DNA of 64,000 bases. Source: an uncultured Bacteroidota bacterium. Its GTDB lineage: Bacteria; Bacteroidota; Bacteroidia; 2-12-FULL-35-15. The stretch spans positions 1 to 64,000 of the forward strand of contig CAIYIS010000048.1 in the NCBI GenBank assembly GCA_903926385.1, read 5' to 3'. Both the position numbers and the translations under genes were made by a program. Of this stretch, positions 42,837 to 53,123 are shown piece by piece (the stretch's first letter is position 1; each line of letters starts with the position of its first letter). The notes under the pieces are model-generated. The model was not told where the DNA came from, searched no databases, and saw nothing but the letters and a program-made list of their open reading frames with translations.

Positions 42837-44138
42837 ATGAAGTCAATTTTAAAAAGTGTCATATTAGTTTCGTTCAACGTTATAATATGCAGTAAAATCA
42901 ATGCTCAGGATACCATCGTTAAACTAAACGGAGAGCAAATTGTTGCTAAGATTATAGAAATATCCCCATCGGAAATTAAGTATAAGCGTATGGAAAACAT
43001 AACAGGACCCATGTATACCATGCAAAAAAAAGAAGCAGTTCTGATTAATTATAAAAACGGAATGACGGATAAATTCAGTGAACCGCGTAAATCGTTTAAC
43101 ACCATTCAGCCCGTTACTAATGCTATACCCGACACATCTGCCCGATACATTATATCATTGAATGATGGTACGCGTTTAAAAGGAAAGTTGGTGAGTCAGA
43201 ATGCAAACGAAGTGGTGTTGGTAGATAATAATATTGGTCAGAAAACAATATCTCGTAAAAAAATTAATTCAATGGAATTGCAGTATGGTAGGGGAATTAT
43301 GGTGGTTACTTTAAATGACGGAAGCATTATCTCCGGAAAAATTCTAAATCAAACGGAGTCGTTCACTGTCATCGAAACTCAGGATTTGGGCTTAATCACT
43401 TTATCGGCTTCTAAAATAAAACAAATTAAAGAGTTTGAAGATGCCACTGTTTCCAAGGCCGGTAATATCTGGTTCAAAAATCCGAATAGTACCCGTTACC
43501 TTTTTGCTCCCTCAGCATATCAGTTAAAAAAAGGAGAAGGTTATTATCAAAATATCTATGGTGCGGGTAATGCGTTTAATTATGGAGTTACCAATTATGC
43601 CACCATTGGAGGAGGTTTGGTAGGACCAATGGGAGTTTATCTGAATGCAAAAGTGGGCGGAGAAGTTGCGAAAAATGTGAATGTGGCATGTGGTGCTTTG
43701 GTTGGTAACAGTTTTTTCCAATTGGATAATCACAACTTTGGATTGGGTATTGGTTTTGGAGTGGTTACCATTGGTAATTTCGATCATAACCTTACATTTG
43801 GTGCAGGCTATGGAATTATGGATAATGCTAATGGCACGGACTGGATGACCAAGCCATTGTATACCGTCAATGGAATGGCACGTGTGGGCAGGAAGTTCGC
43901 CCTTGTTACAGAAAACTGGATAGTGAATGTAAAAGGCAATCCTTTTGGACGAGACAATATTTCGTCAAAGGACGAACATTATGAAACTTTCTTTTCGTAT
44001 GCGTTTCGGTATATGGGCCAGCGTTCCACACTGGATGCCGGTTTTGTAAACACTCCGGGATTGATTGAACAAGGCTGGTATATTGGCATTCCTTATATCG
44101 GTTTTGTGGTTCGTTTCGGAAAATATAAAGATGAATAA
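42837..44138 (+). CDS. Exported multi-domain envelope protein
   Basis: A 433-aa protein from MKSILKSVILVSFNVIICSKINAQ, a signal peptide; the track start overlaps the previous gene. Residues 25-85 repeat the domain of the upstream protein (QDTIVKLNGEQIVAKIIEISPSEIKYKR...INYKNGMTDKF). Two short SH3-like beta modules follow (YIISLNDGTRLKGKLVSQ and VVTLNDGSIISGKILNQ). Then comes a beta-barrel-like region of about 200 residues (YGAGNAFNYGVTNYATIGGGLVGP). A terminator follows. The role is unknown; the layout suggests an outer-membrane sensor or assembly factor. Confidence 0.68.
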   Translation: MKSILKSVILVSFNVIICSKINAQDTIVKLNGEQIVAKIIEISPSEIKYKRMENITGPMYTMQKKEAVLINYKNGMTDKFSEPRKSFNTIQPVTNAIPDTSARYIISLNDGTRLKGKLVSQNANEVVLVDNNIGQKTISRKKINSMELQYGRGIMVVTLNDGSIISGKILNQTESFTVIETQDLGLITLSASKIKQIKEFEDATVSKAGNIWFKNPNSTRYLFAPSAYQLKKGEGYYQNIYGAGNAFNYGVTNYATIGGGLVGPMGVYLNAKVGGEVAKNVNVACGALVGNSFFQLDNHNFGLGIGFGVVTIGNFDHNLTFGAGYGIMDNANGTDWMTKPLYTVNGMARVGRKFALVTENWIVNVKGNPFGRDNISSKDEHYETFFSYAFRYMGQRSTLDAGFVNTPGLIEQGWYIGIPYIGFVVRFGKYKDE

Positions 44139-44201
44139 GCATAGTTGTGCGCTTCTTTTGGCTTAAGGGTAAAGAAGCATTAAAAAACCATACGGCTTTT
44201 T

Positions 44202-44236
44202 AGGCCCCGTCATTGCTGTGATAGGGGCTTTTTTTA
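44202..44236 (+). terminator. Terminator of the envelope operon
   Basis: GCCCC / GGGGC stem, extended by TCA/TGA pairs, followed by seven T. It overlaps the stop of the convergent membrane-protein gene. Confidence 0.8.
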
Positions 44237-45637
44237 TTCGTCAAGTCCCGCTTTTGCCTGGTCGTAATCGGGATGGTATAGTGATTTTTCCAGTTCTATT
44301 ATATCCTGATTGGATAATTCTGTTTTCAGAAAAACAATTTGATAAGCCTTTGCTGTCATACTATCCCAGTGAATTATTCCTGTTCTCCGTTGAAAGGACT
44401 GAAATAAATTTAATGAAATAAGCACTGCAAGAATCAAAAATAACGTAGCAAATGCTACTTTCGATTTGTAAAAAACTCTTTCGAATAAAGTAGCCATTGG
44501 AATAGCAAGCAATGCGTATGAATCTATCATGGGTCTGCTCCCGAAACTGCCTCCATACCACCAGGTCCACCAACTGTAACAAACAAAAATGTTCAGAATT
44601 GAAAATATAACTAACGGTAGAAAAAATCCTGAATTAACTTTCTTGGTATACAGAATACCGATAATCGAAAAGATGATAATAGGAGAATAGATTAGCCATC
44701 CATTTCTGAAACTAAAAAGTCCAAGCCAGACATGAGAATTGTTGAAATAAAAATGTTCTTCCATATAGCTGTAGAAAAACCATTCTCCGGTTAGGTATTT
44801 CCAGTAAATTAACTGAGGAAGGAAAACAAGAAATGCGGTAAAGGCCATTATTAGTATGAATTTTCTGTTAGTCCATAATAAACTAATTTTCGCTTTTGCC
44901 GTTTTCAATGAAGTAATGGCGAAAAGCATTGGGAATACAGCGATAAGAATATTCACCGGGCGAATGAGGACAATTAAACCAAACAGAAAACCAATCAATA
45001 CAGAGCGTAAAAGGGTAGGAGAGGAGTGCCATTTAATCACATTAAAAACAAAAATGGATACCACTGCAAATGAGTATGCGTGCGACATGGCAGGTTCGCT
45101 GCTAGTGTAATAATACAGGTTGGTACCAAGAACAATACTGAGAAGCGTTATTCCTGTGATAATTTCATTAAAGTATAACAATAGTGTTTTCCTTAGATAG
45201 AGCAGTCCAATAAATAAGTATACCAGACTGGAAAGTGCAATAAAAAATTCGTAGGGAATAGAAAAACCATTGGCCGTGTATCCAAAAGTATTTGCCCAAA
45301 TATGAGCAATTAGAAAAAAAGGAGCATACATCACAGCCATCCCTAACGTAAATTTAATCACTCTGCTCCCGTTGGGAGCCACTTGATACCAATATTGATG
45401 GTTTTCTTCATAACTTTTATCCTTTCCTCGCTTTGTAAAATTTAATGTTAAATCATGATGTATAAAAAGGGCAGGTAAATAGCAATAATAGGAAGTAACA
45501 TCCCATGCAATTAATTTTTGTTTTGTTTCGGCTTTGCCCCACTTTTCTATACTAATAAATGTCCACAACATTATAATGAGCAGAAACCAAACTGTTAATT
45601 TTGAAAAAGGACAGGATTTGAATAATGAGTTTTTCAT
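44234..45637 (-). CDS. Polytopic membrane protein, GT-C glycosyltransferase-like
   Basis: A 467-aa protein with about eleven transmembrane helices. A long first periplasmic loop contains AWDVTSYYCYLPALF, reminiscent of the acidic donor-binding motif of GT-C enzymes, which use polyprenyl-phosphate sugars. FSFRNGWLIYSPI and SWWTWWYGGSFGSRPMIDSYA are conserved-looking later loops. No partner gene is next to it apart from the MFS transporter 23 bases upstream. GT-C assignment is by topology and motif only. Confidence 0.62.
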   Translation of the reverse strand: MKNSLFKSCPFSKLTVWFLLIIMLWTFISIEKWGKAETKQKLIAWDVTSYYCYLPALFIHHDLTLNFTKRGKDKSYEENHQYWYQVAPNGSRVIKFTLGMAVMYAPFFLIAHIWANTFGYTANGFSIPYEFFIALSSLVYLFIGLLYLRKTLLLYFNEIITGITLLSIVLGTNLYYYTSSEPAMSHAYSFAVVSIFVFNVIKWHSSPTLLRSVLIGFLFGLIVLIRPVNILIAVFPMLFAITSLKTAKAKISLLWTNRKFILIMAFTAFLVFLPQLIYWKYLTGEWFFYSYMEEHFYFNNSHVWLGLFSFRNGWLIYSPIIIFSIIGILYTKKVNSGFFLPLVIFSILNIFVCYSWWTWWYGGSFGSRPMIDSYALLAIPMATLFERVFYKSKVAFATLFLILAVLISLNLFQSFQRRTGIIHWDSMTAKAYQIVFLKTELSNQDIIELEKSLYHPDYDQAKAGLDE

Positions 45638-45660
45638 TGTTGAGTCAACCGGAAATTTTA

Positions 45661-46917
45661 TTATTCAATACTTTTTAAATTCAGTTTTCTTAATTTGGGA
45701 GCTATCCAGGCTGTAGAAGCAACTATAAAAATAGTCATTACTCCACCAAACACAACAGAAGGTTTTAATCCCATTGCTCTGGCAGCCACACCCGATTCGA
45801 ATCCTCCAATTTCATTGGAAGAACCAATAAATATACTGTTTACAGCAGACACTCTACCTCTCATTTCGTCAGGAGTGGACAATTGAAGTACAGTATGACG
45901 AATAACTACACTTACATTATCAAACGCACCGGTAAGAAAGAGAAAGAAAAGGGAAAGGTAATAGTTGGTAGAAATACCAAAAAGTATAGTGGCAAAACCA
46001 AATGCACCAATTGCGATAAAAAGATTACGACCGGCATTATGTGCGGGTGGTTTGTATGCAATGATGATAGCCATTATTACCGCACCTATTGCTGGGGCTG
46101 CTCTCAAAAATCCAAATTCAACAGAACCCACATGTAGAATTTTGTCCGCATAAGCAGGCAGCATGGCAACAGCTCCCCCGAACAAAACCGCAAATAAATC
46201 AAGTGAAAGCGCTCCCAAGATAATTTGATTCTTAAAAACAAATTTTATTCCTGCCGATAAACTTTCTGTAAGGGTTTCCGCTTTCTCTTTTGGAGGAATG
46301 GGTTTTGAAGCAATAAAAAGAAGGGAAATAAGTGATATTGCAATAAAAATAATATTCACTTCATACGCTACCGAGACACTAATAGCAATAATAAATCCCG
46401 TGATTCCAGGTCCTAAACTGGAGGCAATATGCCACACAGTGCTGTTCCATGTGGCCGAATTGGCATATAAACTTCTGGGTACGATTTGAGACATGAATGA
46501 AGCAAACGATGCAGAGAAAAACCCTCTAATCACTCCGATGCAACCTATTATTATAAAGATAGGGGTAGTGCCGTATGTTTGAATGACAGTGGAAGTTTTA
46601 AATGAAAAGAAAAAAAGGACAGAAATCGAAACAATGAGAAAAAGTGTGGAAACAAGTATTATCTTTTTTCGACTGATGGTATCAGCCACATGTCCTGAAA
46701 ACAGTGACACAATAATAAAAGGGATAGCTTCTGCCAAACCAATTATACCTAAAGATAGTTCATCTTTTGTGATGCTGTATATCTGCCAACCAACAATAAC
46801 ACTTTGCATCTGAATGGCCATGGTCAGAAAAAAACGGGTAACCATAAAAAGTTTAAATTCCCTTACCCTTAAAGCGGCAAATGGGTCGTGTGCTATTTTT
46901 GGAATAGTATGAGACAT
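45661..46917 (-). CDS. MFS transporter, EntS-like
   Basis: A 418-aa inner-membrane permease with twelve transmembrane helices. The motif GHVADTISRKKIILVST between TM2 and TM3 is the MFS signature (GxxxDRxGRK type). The RGRVSAVNSIFIGSSNEIGGFESG region matches the EntS/MFS_3 subgroup of exporters. The substrate is unknown. It is divergent from the PepSY-like gene. Confidence 0.88.
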   Translation of the reverse strand: MSHTIPKIAHDPFAALRVREFKLFMVTRFFLTMAIQMQSVIVGWQIYSITKDELSLGIIGLAEAIPFIIVSLFSGHVADTISRKKIILVSTLFLIVSISVLFFFSFKTSTVIQTYGTTPIFIIIGCIGVIRGFFSASFASFMSQIVPRSLYANSATWNSTVWHIASSLGPGITGFIIAISVSVAYEVNIIFIAISLISLLFIASKPIPPKEKAETLTESLSAGIKFVFKNQIILGALSLDLFAVLFGGAVAMLPAYADKILHVGSVEFGFLRAAPAIGAVIMAIIIAYKPPAHNAGRNLFIAIGAFGFATILFGISTNYYLSLFFLFLTGAFDNVSVVIRHTVLQLSTPDEMRGRVSAVNSIFIGSSNEIGGFESGVAARAMGLKPSVVFGGVMTIFIVASTAWIAPKLRKLNLKSIE

Positions 46918-47078
46918 AGTTTAGGCAACAAATTTATACTTTAAATTTGATAAGAGTCATTATCGATACTATTAAAATAATTTATAATTTTACCGTAATA
47001 AACAGATTGTGCATGGTTAGCTGAGAAACAGTTTTCTGTTTGTTTTGTCTGAATGACTTTTAACTCAAATTTATACAT

Positions 47079-47591
47079 ATGAAAAATCTTATTCTTGCTT
47101 TCGTTGCATTGTTACTTGCCAGTGCCGGCACTGCACAAATTGTTTCTTCTGAAAATCTACCGGTGGATGTAACATCTACTTTTAAGAACAAGTATGCCAC
47201 GGCCAAAAAGCCGGTTTGGCAAATGGACTACGATAATTATCTGGTTGAATTCACTTTTTTGGAAACTCCAATGACAGCGTTGTTTACCCCTGACGGGAAT
47301 TGGGTAGAAACTCATTATTATGTTAATCCCACTGAACTGCCAAAAGAAGTGAAAGATTCTTTATCCAAACATTTTGGAGGTGTAATGGCTGCTTATAAAA
47401 TAGAAGATGCCGCTAAAGTTGAGAATACGGAGAAAGAACCCATGTACATATTTGTAATCACCCAGAATCTTACTACCTATGATATGATATTAGCCGAAAA
47501 TGGTCATATTCTTCAGAAAGAAAAACGAACAGAAGAGGGTGATGGTAAAATTAAATTTAAGAGGATTACAAAGAAAAAGGATTCAAAGTAA
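47079..47591 (+). CDS. Exported PepSY-like (DUF2874) protein
   Basis: A 170-aa protein with a signal peptide (1-20, ending GTAQ). Residues about 25-165 resemble two PepSY-like repeats of the BLIP/DUF2874 type (VDVTSTFKNKYATAKKPVWQMDYDNYLVEFTF, PKEVKDSLSKHFGGVMAAYKIEDA). These periplasmic beta proteins are thought to bind or inhibit other proteins; no partner is near. The C-terminus is basic. A bidirectional terminator follows. Confidence 0.8.
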   Translation: MKNLILAFVALLLASAGTAQIVSSENLPVDVTSTFKNKYATAKKPVWQMDYDNYLVEFTFLETPMTALFTPDGNWVETHYYVNPTELPKEVKDSLSKHFGGVMAAYKIEDAAKVENTEKEPMYIFVITQNLTTYDMILAENGHILQKEKRTEEGDGKIKFKRITKKKDSK

Positions 47592-47641
47592 ACTGAAATC
47601 AAAATTATTTTCATTCAGCATTTATGGTTTTTACAATAAAA

Positions 47642-47668
47642 AACTCCCGCATTAGCGGGAGTTTTTTT
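47642..47668. terminator. Bidirectional terminator between the PepSY-like gene and clpC
   Basis: AACTCCCGC / GCGGGAGTT nine-bp stem with a four-base loop; an A run on the left and seven T on the right, so it serves both strands. Confidence 0.92.
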
Positions 47669-47692
47669 AATGACTTTGATTTAGAGCAGTGA

Positions 47693-50227
47693 TTATTCTT
47701 TTTTGCTCTTTTTCGGTTTACTTTCTTTTGGTTTAGTAATTAATATGGTTATTTCTTTCTTTTCCGAATCAAACCCTACTTCAATTACATCACCCTCCGA
47801 AATTTTTGATTTAATTATTTCTTCAGACAAAGGATCTTCCAAAAGCTTTTGTATAGCTCGTTTCAATGGTCTTGCACCGAGTTGGCTATCGTAACCCTTA
47901 TCCGAAATAAAGTCTTTCGCCTCATCAGAAACTTTGAGGGTATAACCCATACCATTTATTCTTCCATATAAGTTATCAAGTTCAATATCGATAATCTTAT
48001 GAATATCTGCAAGCGATAAGGAATTAAATACAATTACATCATCAATACGATTCAAAAATTCAGGAGCAAAAGATTTTTTCAAAGCATTTTCAATAATACT
48101 TTTAGAATTTTCGTCTTCTACATCTTTTTTAGCAGTTGTTGTAAATCCAACCCCTTGTCCGAATTCTTTTAACTGACGCGAACCGATATTAGATGTCATA
48201 ATAATAATGCTGTTTTTGAAATCTATCTTACGACCCAAGCTGTCTGTCATCATACCATCATCTAATGCCTGTAACAATAAATTAAATACATCCGGATGAG
48301 CTTTTTCTATTTCATCCAGAAGTATTACAGAGTAAGGACGTCTTCTAACTTTTTCAGTTAATTGACCACCTTCCTCATATCCTACATATCCTGGAGGAGC
48401 TCCTACCAGACGAGAAACAGCAAATTTCTCCATATACTCACTCATATCAATTCGTATAAGTGCGTCATCATTATCAAACAAATATTTTGATAAGATTTTA
48501 GCCAATTGAGTTTTCCCTACACCAGTTGGGCCAAGGAAAATAAAAGAACCGATTGGTTTGTTAGGATCTTTCAACCCCGCACGATTACGCTGTATCGCTT
48601 TCACTACCTTGCGCACCGCATCATCCTGACCTATCACTTTTCCTTGAAGAACTTCTGCCATTTTAACCAACTTGTCACCCTCATTCTGAGCAACACGCTG
48701 AACAGGCACACCAGTCATCATGGCAATAACTTCTGCAACATTTTCTTCAGTTACTGTTTCTCTGTGGGTCTTACTTTCTTCTTCCCATTTCTTTTTGGCA
48801 ATATCAAGTTGTTCAAGCAATGTTCTTTCTGTATCTCTTAGTCGGGCTGCTTCTTCATATTTCTGCGACCTTACCACTTTGTTTTTCTCTTCTTTGATAT
48901 CTTCAAGTTTTTTCTCAATATCTTCAATGTCTTTTGGAACGTTAATATTGATAATGTGAACACGAGATCCTGCTTCGTCTAACGCGTCAATAGCCTTATC
49001 TGGCAGATGGCGGTCTGTAATATATCGTGCGGTAAGAGCTACACAAGCCTTAATTGCACCATCTGTGTATGTCACATTATGATGATCTTCATATTTAGAT
49101 TTGATATTATTCAAAATCTGTATGGTTTCTTCGGGAGTAGAAGGTTCTACTATGACTTTCTGAAAACGTCTTTCAAGAGCACCGTCTTTTTCGATGTATT
49201 GACGATATTCATCCAAAGTGGTTGCACCTATACATTGTATTTCTCCTCTTGCCAATGCTGGTTTAAACATATTAGAAGCATCCAGAGAGCCGGAAGCCCC
49301 TCCTGCACCAATGATAGTATGAATCTCATCTATAAACAAAATCACGTCAGATGATTTTTCAAGTTCATTCATTACAGCTTTCATTCGCTCTTCAAACTGT
49401 CCTCGGTATTTTGTTCCTGCAACAAGCGATGCCAAGTCTAATGTAACTACACGTTTTCCAAATAAAACACGTGATACTTTACGTTGAACAATACGTAATG
49501 CCAAACCTTCAGCTATAGCTGACTTACCAACACCTGGCTCTCCTATTAATATAGGATTATTTTTCTTTCTCCGTGATAAAATTTGAGAAACACGCTCTAT
49601 TTCTTTTTCTCTTCCAACAATAGGGTCGAGTTTTCCTTCTTCTGCCGATTTAGTTAAATCCCGGCCAAAATTATCGAGAACGGGAGTTTTTGATTTACTA
49701 TCAACGGACTTTTTAGGACTGTTGCTTGCTGCAAAATTATCCTCATCTCCATCATCATCAGAAGGCGTTCCCGGAAATTCTGCTTTAGGATCTATTTTAG
49801 TTTGTTCTAGTTCTCTTTTAAGTGTTTCATAATCTACATTCAGTTTTTGAAGAGATTTGGTGGCAACATTATCAGCATCTTTTATCAAAGACAATAATAA
49901 ATGTTCAGTTCCAATCACCGAACTCTTAAATAGCTTTGCTTCAAGATAGGTTATTTTCAAAGCCCTTTCAGATTGTTTCATCAATGGAATATTGGCAAGA
50001 TTAGTTACCTTGTGATTCCCTGTTCCAATGGTTTGTTCAATGATTTTACGTAGTTCTTGTAAATCTACATTCAATGCTTTGAGTAGTTTAACAGCCGTTC
50101 CTTCACCTTCGCGAATGATTCCTAATAATAAGTGCTCTGTACCGATGTAGTCATGTCCAAGACGCAAGGCTTCTTCTCTGCTGAAAGTGATAACTTCTTT
50201 TACTCTTGGTGAAAATTTAGCTTCCAT
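47693..50227 (-). CDS. clpC: ATP-dependent Clp protease ATP-binding subunit ClpC
   Basis: Hsp100 unfoldase that feeds proteins to ClpP. The 844 aa cover two Clp-N repeats (1-145), AAA1 with GEPGVGKSA (about 225), a middle region with the UVR motif ([18 protein letters not shown]), and AAA2 with GPTGVGKTQ (about 560) and Walker [17 protein letters not shown] tripeptide in GQGVGFTT could be the ClpP docking loop. The tail is lysine-rich. A promoter and a downstream inverted repeat lie in its 5' region. It is divergent from gyrA. Confidence 0.97.
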   Translation of the reverse strand: MEAKFSPRVKEVITFSREEALRLGHDYIGTEHLLLGIIREGEGTAVKLLKALNVDLQELRKIIEQTIGTGNHKVTNLANIPLMKQSERALKITYLEAKLFKSSVIGTEHLLLSLIKDADNVATKSLQKLNVDYETLKRELEQTKIDPKAEFPGTPSDDDGDEDNFAASNSPKKSVDSKSKTPVLDNFGRDLTKSAEEGKLDPIVGREKEIERVSQILSRRKKNNPILIGEPGVGKSAIAEGLALRIVQRKVSRVLFGKRVVTLDLASLVAGTKYRGQFEERMKAVMNELEKSSDVILFIDEIHTIIGAGGASGSLDASNMFKPALARGEIQCIGATTLDEYRQYIEKDGALERRFQKVIVEPSTPEETIQILNNIKSKYEDHHNVTYTDGAIKACVALTARYITDRHLPDKAIDALDEAGSRVHIININVPKDIEDIEKKLEDIKEEKNKVVRSQKYEEAARLRDTERTLLEQLDIAKKKWEEESKTHRETVTEENVAEVIAMMTGVPVQRVAQNEGDKLVKMAEVLQGKVIGQDDAVRKVVKAIQRNRAGLKDPNKPIGSFIFLGPTGVGKTQLAKILSKYLFDNDDALIRIDMSEYMEKFAVSRLVGAPPGYVGYEEGGQLTEKVRRRPYSVILLDEIEKAHPDVFNLLLQALDDGMMTDSLGRKIDFKNSIIIMTSNIGSRQLKEFGQGVGFTTTAKKDVEDENSKSIIENALKKSFAPEFLNRIDDVIVFNSLSLADIHKIIDIELDNLYGRINGMGYTLKVSDEAKDFISDKGYDSQLGARPLKRAIQKLLEDPLSEEIIKSKISEGDVIEVGFDSEKKEITILITKPKESKPKKSKKE

Positions 50228-50279
50228 ACTTTTTTATATTTATTTTTTATTAAAAAATGTTTTTTGATTAATGGTGGCA

Positions 50280-50310
50280 AATCGGCAACAAAACTAGCTA
50301 TTTGCCGATT
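50280..50310. promoter_or_regulatory. Inverted repeat in the clpC 5' leader
   Basis: AATCGGCAA and TTGCCGATT are perfect nine-bp arms with a 13-base spacer. It lies just downstream of the clpC -7 box, so it is within the first transcribed bases. Nine-bp arms recall the CIRCE element of HrcA, but the sequence differs. It could act as an operator or as an mRNA hairpin. Confidence 0.6.
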
Positions 50311-50315
50311 AAAAT

Positions 50316-50347
50316 CAAAGGTAATGCTTGATTTTGTGACGAAACAA
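50316..50347 (-). promoter_or_regulatory. clpC promoter
   Basis: On the minus strand: TTG, 21 bp, TACCTTTG, within the range of the Bacteroidota consensus. It lies 88 bases before the ATG. The remaining gap 50348-50550, upstream of gyrA, has no promoter I can defend. Confidence 0.6.
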
Positions 50348-50550
50348 GACTTTTTTTCTTTTTATCAACATAAATAGTGTTAATATGTTGATAATTTATG
50401 CAAGAAATATGCGCTGATTGGACACAAATAAGTACTTTCACACTCCTAAAATTCTGAGGGTACATATCAACAACTGTGCTAACTAAATTTTATGACAAAT
50501 TTTCAGTAAAACCAATTTTTAAAAGAATATAAACAAACAGAAAAGAAATT

Positions 50551-53112
50551 ATGGCAGACGGAGAAAAAATTATTCAAATTAATATTGAAGAAGAAATGAA
50601 ATCAGCCTACATTGATTATTCAATGTCGGTTATTGTGTCGAGAGCATTGCCTGATGTGAGAGACGGGTTGAAACCGGTTCACAGAAGAGTATTGTACGGA
50701 ATGCTTGATTTAGGAGTATTGTCCAATCGTCCTTATAAAAAGTCAGCTCGTATTGTGGGTGAGGTTTTAGGAAAGTACCATCCCCATGGAGATACATCGG
50801 TTTATGATGCAATGGTACGTATGGCTCAGGAGTGGAGTTTACGCTACCCTTTAGTAGACGGACAAGGAAACTTTGGTTCTGTTGATGGGGATAGTCCTGC
50901 CGCAATGCGATATACAGAAGCTCGTTTGAAAAAGATGGCAGAAGAAATGTTGAACGACATCGAAAAAGATACTGTAGATTTTCGCCCCAATTTTGATGAC
51001 AGTTTGTCTGAACCAACCGTTCTACCTTCTCGTATTCCAAACCTTTTAATTAACGGAGCTAGCGGAATTGCCGTTGGTATGGCAACAAACATGCCTCCGC
51101 ATAATTTAACTGAAATAGTAAACGCAACCATAGCTTATATCGATAACAGAGATATTGATATTGCTGGTATCATGCAATTAGTAAAAGCTCCCGATTTTCC
51201 TACAGGAGGAATCATTTATGGTTACGAAGGAGTAAAAGATGCATTTGAAACAGGACGTGGAAGAATTGTAATGCGTGCCAAAACAACTATGGAAACAACT
51301 GATTCCGGACGTGAGCGCATTATTGTTAATGAAATTCCTTATCAGATTAACAAAGCTGAAATGATTCGTAAAACAGCAGATTTAATCAATGACAAGAAAA
51401 TTGAAGGTATCTCTGACATACGTGATGAGTCGGACAGAGATGGAATGCGTATTGTTTACGAAATAAAACGTGATGCAATAACCAATGTGGTTTTAAATAA
51501 TCTTTTTAAATACACCGAACTTCAAACTTCTTTCAGTGTTAACAATATTGCGTTGGTTCAGGGCCGCCCAATGATGTTGAACATAAAAGATATGATTCAC
51601 CACTTTGTTGAATTCCGTCATGAAGTGGTTATCCGCAGAACCAAATATGAATTGGCTCAAGCCGAAAAACGCGCTCATATCTTAGAAGGATTATTAATTG
51701 CTCTTGATCATTTGGATGAAGTAATTAAATTAATTCGTGCTGCTGCCACTCCGGCAGAAGCTCAAGATGGATTGATGTCAAGTTTCGGACTAAGCGAAAT
51801 ACAGGCAAAAGCAATTCTTGAAATGCGTTTACGTGTGTTAACTGGTCTGGAAAGAGACAAGATTAAGGCAGAATACGAAGAGTTGATGAAGTTAATTGAT
51901 TATTTAAAATCAATTCTTGCTGACGAAAATCTGCGTATGACCATCATCAAAGACGAACTAATAGAGATAAGAGATAAATACGGTGATGAACGTAAAACAG
52001 AGGTGGTGTACGCTTCAGGAGATTTCCGTATGGAAGATATGATAGCCGATGAAGATGTAGTTATTACTATCTCTCACATGGGTTATATTAAACGTACTCC
52101 GCTTACAGAGTATCGTACACAAGCTAGAGGTGGTAAGGGTTCTAAAGGAAGTACCACACGTGATGAAGATTTTATTGAACATTTGTTTATCGCTTCTACT
52201 CATAATTATTTATTGTTATTTACTGAACAGGGTCGTTGTTTCTGGATGCGTGCCTTCGAAGTGCCCGAAGGAACCAGGACTTCGAAAGGTCGTGCTATTC
52301 AAAACCTGATTAACATTCCACCGGATGATAAAGTGAAAGCATACATTAATGTGAAGGATTTAGAAGACGAAGAATACATTAATAATAATTTCATCATCAT
52401 GTGTACTAAGAATGGTGTGATTAAGAAAACAACTTTGAAAGCGTATTCAAATCCACGTTCGAATGGTATTAATGCAATTACAGTTCGCGAAGGGGATACT
52501 TTACTAGAAGTGTTACTGACCAATGGTACCAACGAAATTATGCTTGCTTCTAAAGCAGGAAAAGTGGTTCGTTTCAACGAATCAAATGTTCGTCCGATGG
52601 GAAGAAATGCTTCCGGTGTTAGAGGAATAAATGTTAGTGATAAAGGAAACGAAGTAATCGGAATGATTGCAATGCCTGATAAATTAAGCAATGTAATGGT
52701 GGTTTCTGAAAAAGGTTATGGTAAGCGTTCGGATATTGAAGAATATCGTGTAACGAAACGAGGAGGAAAAGGTGTAAAAACAATTAATGTAACCGATAAA
52801 ACCGGTAACCTGATTGCAATAAAAGCTGTGACCGATAAAGATGATTTGATGATTATTAATAAATCGGGAATCATTATTCGTTTGGCTGTTGCCGACCTCA
52901 GAGTGATTGGAAGAGCTACTCAAGGAGTACGATTAATCAACCTAAAAGAAACTGACGAAATAGCAGCAGTTACTAAGGTAGATGTAGAAGAAGTAGAAGA
53001 ATTAGAAGTGAATGAAGGAACAGAAAATCTAACTGGAGATTCTGCTTCGACTGACAATACTGATACTTCAGCTGATGCACCTGCTGCGGAAGGGCCAATT
53101 GACGAACAATAA
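50551..53112 (+). CDS. gyrA: DNA gyrase subunit A
   Basis: Breakage-reunion subunit of type IIA topoisomerase. The 853 aa are standard. The catalytic tyrosine is Y121 in [10 protein letters not shown]. The quinolone-resistance region reads [14 protein letters not shown], so the residue equal to E. coli Ser83 is threonine. The C-terminal beta-pinwheel contains the GyrA box as QARGGKG, and an acidic Asp/Glu/Thr/Ser tail ends the protein. It is followed by a TPR gene after 11 bases, which may be co-transcribed. Confidence 0.98.
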   Translation: MADGEKIIQINIEEEMKSAYIDYSMSVIVSRALPDVRDGLKPVHRRVLYGMLDLGVLSNRPYKKSARIVGEVLGKYHPHGDTSVYDAMVRMAQEWSLRYPLVDGQGNFGSVDGDSPAAMRYTEARLKKMAEEMLNDIEKDTVDFRPNFDDSLSEPTVLPSRIPNLLINGASGIAVGMATNMPPHNLTEIVNATIAYIDNRDIDIAGIMQLVKAPDFPTGGIIYGYEGVKDAFETGRGRIVMRAKTTMETTDSGRERIIVNEIPYQINKAEMIRKTADLINDKKIEGISDIRDESDRDGMRIVYEIKRDAITNVVLNNLFKYTELQTSFSVNNIALVQGRPMMLNIKDMIHHFVEFRHEVVIRRTKYELAQAEKRAHILEGLLIALDHLDEVIKLIRAAATPAEAQDGLMSSFGLSEIQAKAILEMRLRVLTGLERDKIKAEYEELMKLIDYLKSILADENLRMTIIKDELIEIRDKYGDERKTEVVYASGDFRMEDMIADEDVVITISHMGYIKRTPLTEYRTQARGGKGSKGSTTRDEDFIEHLFIASTHNYLLLFTEQGRCFWMRAFEVPEGTRTSKGRAIQNLINIPPDDKVKAYINVKDLEDEEYINNNFIIMCTKNGVIKKTTLKAYSNPRSNGINAITVREGDTLLEVLLTNGTNEIMLASKAGKVVRFNESNVRPMGRNASGVRGINVSDKGNEVIGMIAMPDKLSNVMVVSEKGYGKRSDIEEYRVTKRGGKGVKTINVTDKTGNLIAIKAVTDKDDLMIINKSGIIIRLAVADLRVIGRATQGVRLINLKETDEIAAVTKVDVEEVEELEVNEGTENLTGDSASTDNTDTSADAPAAEGPIDEQ

Positions 53113-53123
53113 AAATAAAAACT

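Noticed and set aside
50280-50310. CIRCE element of HrcA
   Set aside because: The arms do not match TTAGCACTC/GAGTGCTAA and the spacer is 13 rather than 9.
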